Assembly: GCA_903813345.2 (NCBI GenBank)
Contig: CAIIXF020000007.1
Coordinates: 23,425,564-23,489,563, forward strand
Length of the DNA stretch: 64,000 nt
Direction: 5' to 3'
Source of the DNA: Owenia fusiformis
Lineage: Eukaryota; Annelida; Polychaeta; Sabellida; Oweniidae
Below are positions 58,847 through 64,000 of the stretch, piece by piece. The position numbers and the translations under genes are program-made. The notes beneath the pieces were generated by a model, which saw only the letters and a list, made by a program, of their open reading frames with translations, was not told where the DNA came from and made no database searches. How positions within the stretch are numbered: the first letter of the stretch is position 1; the number at the start of each line of letters is the position of its first letter.

Positions 58847-59770
58847 ATGAGGAAAACGGCAATAAATAACCAGAATTCTGACTCTAGCAGAACTGTAAAT
58901 AATTCAGGATCCTTTTTTAGAAAGCTTGTCACAAGGACTGCCCGCGACAATTACAAAAAAACTGAAAACAAAAAGCAAAATACGGTTGCTAACATAAACA
59001 ATCCAAACAAGATGGCGTCATCAACAAGAAGCGGAAACAAAAAACAAAACCCAACGGATTTGAACACGAATACAGACAATCAGGAAATATCAAATGTAAT
59101 TCTAGCAGCACTGGACCCTAAATTCGACGAATTATTCGAGCAATTGAGAAAAACTGACCGAAAAGTGGATGAAATCAACCAAAAGCTCGAGGCCCGAATT
59201 GAAAGCTCCGAAAAAAAACTGGACAAAATTGAAACACAACTCGAAAAACCGGAAGAACTACGTTTCGTAAGAGAGTTATTTATCAGAGACATAGAGCTCG
59301 ATATTATCAACAAGAAAAGAAACCTAATAATGTTTGACCTACCGGAAAATCAAAAGAACACCGATCTAAAAGAAGCTGTTGAATCACGTCTTCAGCAGCT
59401 CAACGAGGGAGCTCACACCACAGTTCAAAATTGCTATCGCATCGGGCGGCCTACCACTACCAGCGTACAAGGAGGAAAATCACAGAGACCAAGACCCGTA
59501 CTAATACAATTCGAATCGGAAAAGGAAGCGAATGCGATTAAAAGGCTAGTCTGGTCCAAGAAAGCAAAAAGCAATGTGAGAATTGGAGAAGACCTACCTG
59601 AAGATGCCCGTGCAATTCAAAACCTAGCCTACAAATTATATACAAAAGAGGCCAAACAACAAAGAAAGAAGGTCAAGTGGGTAGGGGTTAGAGTATATAT
59701 TGACGGCAATCCAGTAAATATGGACGATATATACAAAGAAATCATCACAAAGAGATTGAACAAAAAATAA
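58847..59770 (+). CDS. LINE ORF1, RNA-binding protein (307 aa)
   Basis: This is the nucleic-acid chaperone of the LINE ribonucleoprotein. A basic N-terminus (1-75) is followed by a predicted coiled coil with heptads (about 90-155; KVDEINQKLEARI, KKLDKIETQLE), an RRM-like segment (about 157-228; RNLIMFDLPE, RPRPVLIQFES) and a basic C-terminal domain (230-307; RIGEDLPEDARA). This coiled coil-RRM-CTD order is that of L1-type ORF1 proteins, which trimerise. An in-frame ATG at 59012 (residue 56) has a better start context than 58847, so the protein may begin there. ORF2 follows after a 341-bp spacer in another frame. Confidence 0.88.
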   Translation: MRKTAINNQNSDSSRTVNNSGSFFRKLVTRTARDNYKKTENKKQNTVANINNPNKMASSTRSGNKKQNPTDLNTNTDNQEISNVILAALDPKFDELFEQLRKTDRKVDEINQKLEARIESSEKKLDKIETQLEKPEELRFVRELFIRDIELDIINKKRNLIMFDLPENQKNTDLKEAVESRLQQLNEGAHTTVQNCYRIGRPTTTSVQGGKSQRPRPVLIQFESEKEANAIKRLVWSKKAKSNVRIGEDLPEDARAIQNLAYKLYTKEAKQQRKKVKWVGVRVYIDGNPVNMDDIYKEIITKRLNKK

Positions 59771-60111
59771 TTCTTTACCCTTACAGATCAAAATAGACAT
59801 TAGTTAAGACTGAACTTTTATTCAATTTACGCAACTATTTTTTTTTTAGCGTACAGCAAATCAAATTCTCAACAACTTTTGAGTTAGAATCAAAAAGTAA
59901 GAATTTATTTAAACCTGCCTCTTTAATGTAAGTTCAACGCACTCCTAAAGCTTTTATCTCGACCTCTTATTGAGATGGTAGAATTCCACTATCATCCCAA
60001 TACGCTCTACGAGCAACATTCTTTATATAAGATTTCAGCAAAATTTATTTCAATTAAAATAATAATTAAATGTATAAACCAATGCAAGGGTAACATAACA
60101 AATCTGTATAA
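59771..60111 (+). other. LINE inter-ORF spacer
   Basis: AT-rich, with no coding sequence. It is long for an L1-type spacer, so ORF2 translation probably needs reinitiation or an internal entry mechanism (inference). Confidence 0.6.
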
Positions 60112-63100
60112 ATGTCAATTAGAATAGTATCAGTTAATGTAAAGGGTCTACAGGACAAGGTCAAACGTAAAAAAATATTTACATATATACAAGAAGATAA
60201 TTTTGACATCGCATTCTTACAAGAAACGCACTGCGGAAAAGGGCAGGACAAGAACTGGAAGCAACAATGGGGAGGAGAAGCCTACTTCACAACTACTGCT
60301 ACAAATTCAGTTGGAGTAGCAACATTAATAAACAAAAAATGTATTCCTAACCCTGAAATCATAAACTGTGATATCGACAAAGACGGGAGATTCATCATCA
60401 TGGACTGCCTCTTAAAAGGCAAACTCATTACACTGGTAAATGTTTACGGCCACAACCATGACGACAGCAATCTATTTCAAAATATTAAAGAAAAACTAAG
60501 AGACAAAAATGAAAACTCAATCATTATTGGAGGAGATTTCAATGTCCCATTAGATATATCAAAGGACAAAGAAGGTGGAAGACAAGCTTCACATATCAAA
60601 ACAAGGGCGCTTATTACAAATATGATAGAGGAACACGACCTATGCGATGTATGGCGACAAAAACATCCACACAGTAGAAAATACACTTGGAACAATCACG
60701 ACAACACAATTAAATGTAGACTAGACTATTTTCTAGTAACTAGAGACATCTACCAACAAACAAAGAATACAGAGATTCTAAATGAAACGATGGTGAAAAG
60801 GAAAATTGCTGACCATAGACCAGTAAAACTTGAACTCAAATTATTAAACCAGAGGAGGGGACCGGGCATCTGGAAACTTAACAACACATTACTCAAAGAC
60901 AAAGAATATGTAGAAAGCATAAAAGTAATAATCAACAATGTAAAGCAGAACAATGAAAACCTCAACCCAAATAGTTTATGGGAATTAATCAAATTTAACA
61001 TTAAAATGGAAACAAGACGCTACGCAACAGAGAAAAAGAGGAAGAAAAAACAAGAACTAGATATTAAAATTGGCCAAGTAATTATGATTGAACATCAGGA
61101 AAACAATAAATCACTCGCCGATCCAGAAAGACAGAAGTTAACAGACAGAGCTGAAAAAATAAGGAACGAAATAGACTTAATGCAAGAAGAGAAGGCTAAA
61201 AGCGCTATCTTTAGAAGTAAATGTCAATGGGTAGATGAAGGAGAAAAGCCAACAAGATACTTCCTAAATCTTGAAAAACACAATTACATAAACAAAACCA
61301 TGACAGCCATTGAAGATGAAGAAGGCGTCCTAATAACAGACCAAAAACAAATAAGTGAGGAACAAGCAAAGTTTTACAGTGAATTATATAAAACAAGAAT
61401 TGTAGAAACAACTAAATTTGATAAAGACTTTTTCCCAAAAGGAGAAAACCTGGAACTAAACAAAGATGAAAAACAAAATTGTGAAGGGCATATAACAGCA
61501 GATGAATGCAGAAAACAAATTTCAAACCTCAAGAACAACAAAACCCCAGGAAGCGATGGACTCTCCAGTGAATTTTATAAAACATTTGTAGATGACATCA
61601 TAGACCCAATGTGTGCAAGCTTCAACTACTCAAAAAATAACAAAGACATGACGATAGAACAAAAAAGAGGAATAATTACTCTAATACCCAAAAAAGGTAA
61701 AGATCCAAACAAAATAAAGAACTGGAGACCCATAACCCTACTTAACAACGACTACAAAATAATGACAAAGGCCATAGCAGAACGCATTAAAAAAGTTCTT
61801 TACAAACTTATCAACGTAGACCAGACAGGATTTATATCAAACAGATACATAGGTGAGAACATAAGACTATCACTAGATGTAATGGAACACTTGACTCAAC
61901 AAGGAAAGAATGGCATTATGGCAACTATTGACTTCCAAAAGGCATTCGACTCATTGGAGTGGAAATTCATCTATAAAACCTTGAAGTATTTTAATTTTGG
62001 CACAGACTTAATAGCCTGGGTTGAAACTTTCTACAATGGAATAAACAGCACTATAATAAACAATGGCTTCACATCCAGGTACTTCAACCTTGAAAGAGGT
62101 GTACGACAAGGCTGCCCATTGAGTCCTTACATATTCATCCTATGTGCAGAAGTTCTTAGCAATGCTACACGGAAGACAGACAAAATAAAAGGTATCAATC
62201 TAACAGAAAACGAAGAACTCAGAATCTCGCAATATGCAGATGATACCTGCTTGTTCCTTAAAGACGCCTCATATTTAGAAAATGCACTAGATCTTTTTAA
62301 TAAATTTGAGATGATATCAGGACTTAAAATCAATAAAGAAAAGACAACAGTAGTTACCATTGGAAAAGACAACCAGATAAACAAACAAAAGACACAGAGA
62401 ATATGCACAAATATTGGAGTGAATCTAGAAGAAAAGGAGATTAACCTCCTAGGCTTAACAATACCGATAGATGGAAGAAACATAGAAGAAATCAACTATA
62501 GCAAACCAATCAGGACTATACTAAGATTAGCACAAATATGGAAGCAAAGAAATCTATCCCTGATGGGTAAAATCGTGGTTATAAAGTTACTACTTTTATC
62601 ACAGTTAACATATCCAATGTCAGTGTTAAAAGCACCAACAGCTGAAATGACCAAAGAACTAGAAAGAATACTATTTGATTTTATATGGGACGGAAAACCG
62701 GACAAAATAGCAAGAAAAACATTAAGAGGGGGAATACCTTATGGAGGTCTTGAAATGACGCATATTCCATCACTTGCTAATAAATTAAAACTCAAATGGA
62801 TTAAAAAATTAACGGACGACAACATAAAAAGTAAGTGGAAAATACTCTGGCAACAGCAGTTTGAAGATATCAGAGAACATGCATGGGAATACAACCTCAG
62901 AGAAATCAATCCGATGATTGCCAGCAACATCAAACTTACAGCAGCAAGGGACGTATATAATGCATGGTGTGCAATACATTATAAGGAGTACAAGGACATC
63001 CATACACCCGAAAACCAGATAATTTGGAACAATAGACATGTACAAAATAGAAGAGAGACCTTATATATAGAGGGGTGGAAATCCAAAGGGATAATATATA

Positions 63101-63897
63101 TCAAACAGTTGTATGAGGACAATCAATTAATCCCGTACCAAGCACTGAAAAGGAAATTTGATTTAATAAACACAACATTCATTCAATGGTACCACATCAT
63201 ACACAGCATACCAGCTGAATGGAGAAACCAAATAAAAACACCGAGAAGGACCGAGACAGAAACTGATGTGAAAGAAAAATCCATTTCTATAAAGGAACTA
63301 CAAACAATGACGAATAAGGATACATATAACATACTAATAAAAAGCCACACTGAAGAACCAATAAAACAACAACAACTATGGGAAAAGGCGATAGACAACA
63401 CAAATATAAACTGGAAAAGCAACTACTGTAGAATATACATAACAACAAAGGAAACAAAACTGAGATATTTCCAATATAGAATATTACTTCGAACAATATT
63501 TTTCAACAAAATGCTACACAATATGAAAATCAAAACAAGCCCACAATGTGAATTGTGTAAAGAAGACAAACAGGATACCATCGAACATGGACTATACGAA
63601 TGTATAGCTGTCAAACCATTCATAGAGATGGTCACCCAACTGTGTCAAATACAAAACCTGACAAGAGCAAAATACTTCCTAGGAGAGAACACCAGTTTGG
63701 GAGAAAACCTGACGCTACTCTTGGTTAAACACTACATCTATCTCAACAAATTAGACAATAAACCACCAAATATGACAGGCCTCAAGAAATATGTTGAAGC
63801 CCAGGAAATCATAAGCAGAAGCAATGCAGAGAAGAATAACAAGTTAGAAGCCCATGACAAAGCATGGAAAACTGCTCAAAAGATATTCAAGCAGTAA
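60112..63897 (+). CDS. LINE ORF2, endonuclease-reverse transcriptase (1261 aa)
   Basis: It carries out target-primed reverse transcription. The N-terminal APE-type endonuclease (1 to about 240) has N9, E38 (LQET), D142-N144 (GGDFNV), LDYFLVT and D234-H235 (DHRP). The reverse transcriptase (about 450-770) has TPGSDG (478-483), the first catalytic Asp D607 (TIDFQKAFD), GVRQGCPLSP and the YADD box (708-711). Near the C-terminus is a Cys/His knuckle, C1146, C1149, H1159, C1164 (CX2CX9HX4C). All catalytic residues I can check are present and the frame has no break. Domain order and the C-terminal knuckle fit the L1/Tx1 group. Tx1 members often choose specific targets, and this copy's target cannot be seen because its ends are unresolved. 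Confidence 0.95.
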   Translation: MSIRIVSVNVKGLQDKVKRKKIFTYIQEDNFDIAFLQETHCGKGQDKNWKQQWGGEAYFTTTATNSVGVATLINKKCIPNPEIINCDIDKDGRFIIMDCLLKGKLITLVNVYGHNHDDSNLFQNIKEKLRDKNENSIIIGGDFNVPLDISKDKEGGRQASHIKTRALITNMIEEHDLCDVWRQKHPHSRKYTWNNHDNTIKCRLDYFLVTRDIYQQTKNTEILNETMVKRKIADHRPVKLELKLLNQRRGPGIWKLNNTLLKDKEYVESIKVIINNVKQNNENLNPNSLWELIKFNIKMETRRYATEKKRKKKQELDIKIGQVIMIEHQENNKSLADPERQKLTDRAEKIRNEIDLMQEEKAKSAIFRSKCQWVDEGEKPTRYFLNLEKHNYINKTMTAIEDEEGVLITDQKQISEEQAKFYSELYKTRIVETTKFDKDFFPKGENLELNKDEKQNCEGHITADECRKQISNLKNNKTPGSDGLSSEFYKTFVDDIIDPMCASFNYSKNNKDMTIEQKRGIITLIPKKGKDPNKIKNWRPITLLNNDYKIMTKAIAERIKKVLYKLINVDQTGFISNRYIGENIRLSLDVMEHLTQQGKNGIMATIDFQKAFDSLEWKFIYKTLKYFNFGTDLIAWVETFYNGINSTIINNGFTSRYFNLERGVRQGCPLSPYIFILCAEVLSNATRKTDKIKGINLTENEELRISQYADDTCLFLKDASYLENALDLFNKFEMISGLKINKEKTTVVTIGKDNQINKQKTQRICTNIGVNLEEKEINLLGLTIPIDGRNIEEINYSKPIRTILRLAQIWKQRNLSLMGKIVVIKLLLLSQLTYPMSVLKAPTAEMTKELERILFDFIWDGKPDKIARKTLRGGIPYGGLEMTHIPSLANKLKLKWIKKLTDDNIKSKWKILWQQQFEDIREHAWEYNLREINPMIASNIKLTAARDVYNAWCAIHYKEYKDIHTPENQIIWNNRHVQNRRETLYIEGWKSKGIIYIKQLYEDNQLIPYQALKRKFDLINTTFIQWYHIIHSIPAEWRNQIKTPRRTETETDVKEKSISIKELQTMTNKDTYNILIKSHTEEPIKQQQLWEKAIDNTNINWKSNYCRIYITTKETKLRYFQYRILLRTIFFNKMLHNMKIKTSPQCELCKEDKQDTIEHGLYECIAVKPFIEMVTQLCQIQNLTRAKYFLGENTSLGENLTLLLVKHYIYLNKLDNKPPNMTGLKKYVEAQEIISRSNAEKNNKLEAHDKAWKTAQKIFKQ

Positions 63898-64000
63898 ATA
63901 AAAACATTGTAGATCCCTTTACAACATATAGTAAACAGCATCAAAATAGGATATGAAAGCACACCCCTTGCATTGGTTTTACATACACTTTATTCTTACT
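63898..64000 (+). other. LINE 3' UTR, truncated by the window
   Basis: 103 bases after the ORF2 stop. No poly(A) tract or microsatellite tail reached. Confidence 0.7.

Larger units (their letters stand above)
58781..64000 (+). mobile_element. L1/Tx1-type LINE, both ORFs intact, running off the window
   Basis: A 5' leader rich in GAGAGAG/GGGAGACGG precedes ORF1 (58847-59770) and ORF2 (60112-63897). The 5' boundary is uncertain, somewhere near 58700-58800. The 3' UTR continues past 64000, so neither a poly(A) tail nor target duplication can be seen. Two uninterrupted ORFs of full family length suggest a young, possibly active copy. Confidence 0.9.

Overview
The window is AT-rich DNA from an animal, most likely a marine invertebrate bilaterian; I cannot fix the phylum from sequence alone. 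The signs are split genes with GT..AG introns, a class B GPCR, a Reeler-DOMON protein, a carbohydrate-binding secreted protein, a full-length L1/Tx1-type LINE and a dense population of short DNA transposons. No bacterial-style operons are present. Most short ORFs are noise from introns and repeats.

Three host genes can be assembled exon by exon on the + strand. (1) 166-7122: the last five exons of a parathyroid-hormone-receptor-like class B GPCR (TM4 to the C-terminus); the 5' part lies off the window. (2) 14673-42762: a complete seven-exon gene for a 365-residue secreted or GPI-anchored Reeler + DOMON protein. (3) 46137-48346: the first three exons of a secreted protein with a family 4/9 carbohydrate-binding module; later exons are not visible. 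Exon phases agree across every junction.

Mobile DNA fills the introns and spacers. The dominant object is an 18,140-bp foldback element, 24427-42566, in the last intron of the Reeler-DOMON gene. It is flanked by a 9-bp target duplication (TGATTATTT). Each terminal inverted repeat has a ~1.03-kb outer domain followed by a satellite-like array of ~135-bp monomers in a 675-bp five-monomer higher-order repeat. The inverted arms are collinear and nearly identical for about 3.57 kb. The ~8-kb middle holds a 32-bp minisatellite and nested small transposons, but no transposase that I can recognise. A 1.25-kb relative in architecture (5127-6374) sits in the last intron of the GPCR gene.

Other elements include a rearranged mariner with two transposase 3' ends (8224-9216), a 1.3-kb element with CACGGTG ends and a 5-bp duplication (12876-14176), a mariner-type element in the CBM gene (46760-47823), several MITEs with clear target duplications, a degraded non-LTR reverse transcriptase (around 20050-20370), two 2.4-2.65-kb G/T-rich direct repeats (49858-55005), a 244-bp tandem array (55237-57840), and the LINE with two intact ORFs (58847-63897) running off the right edge.
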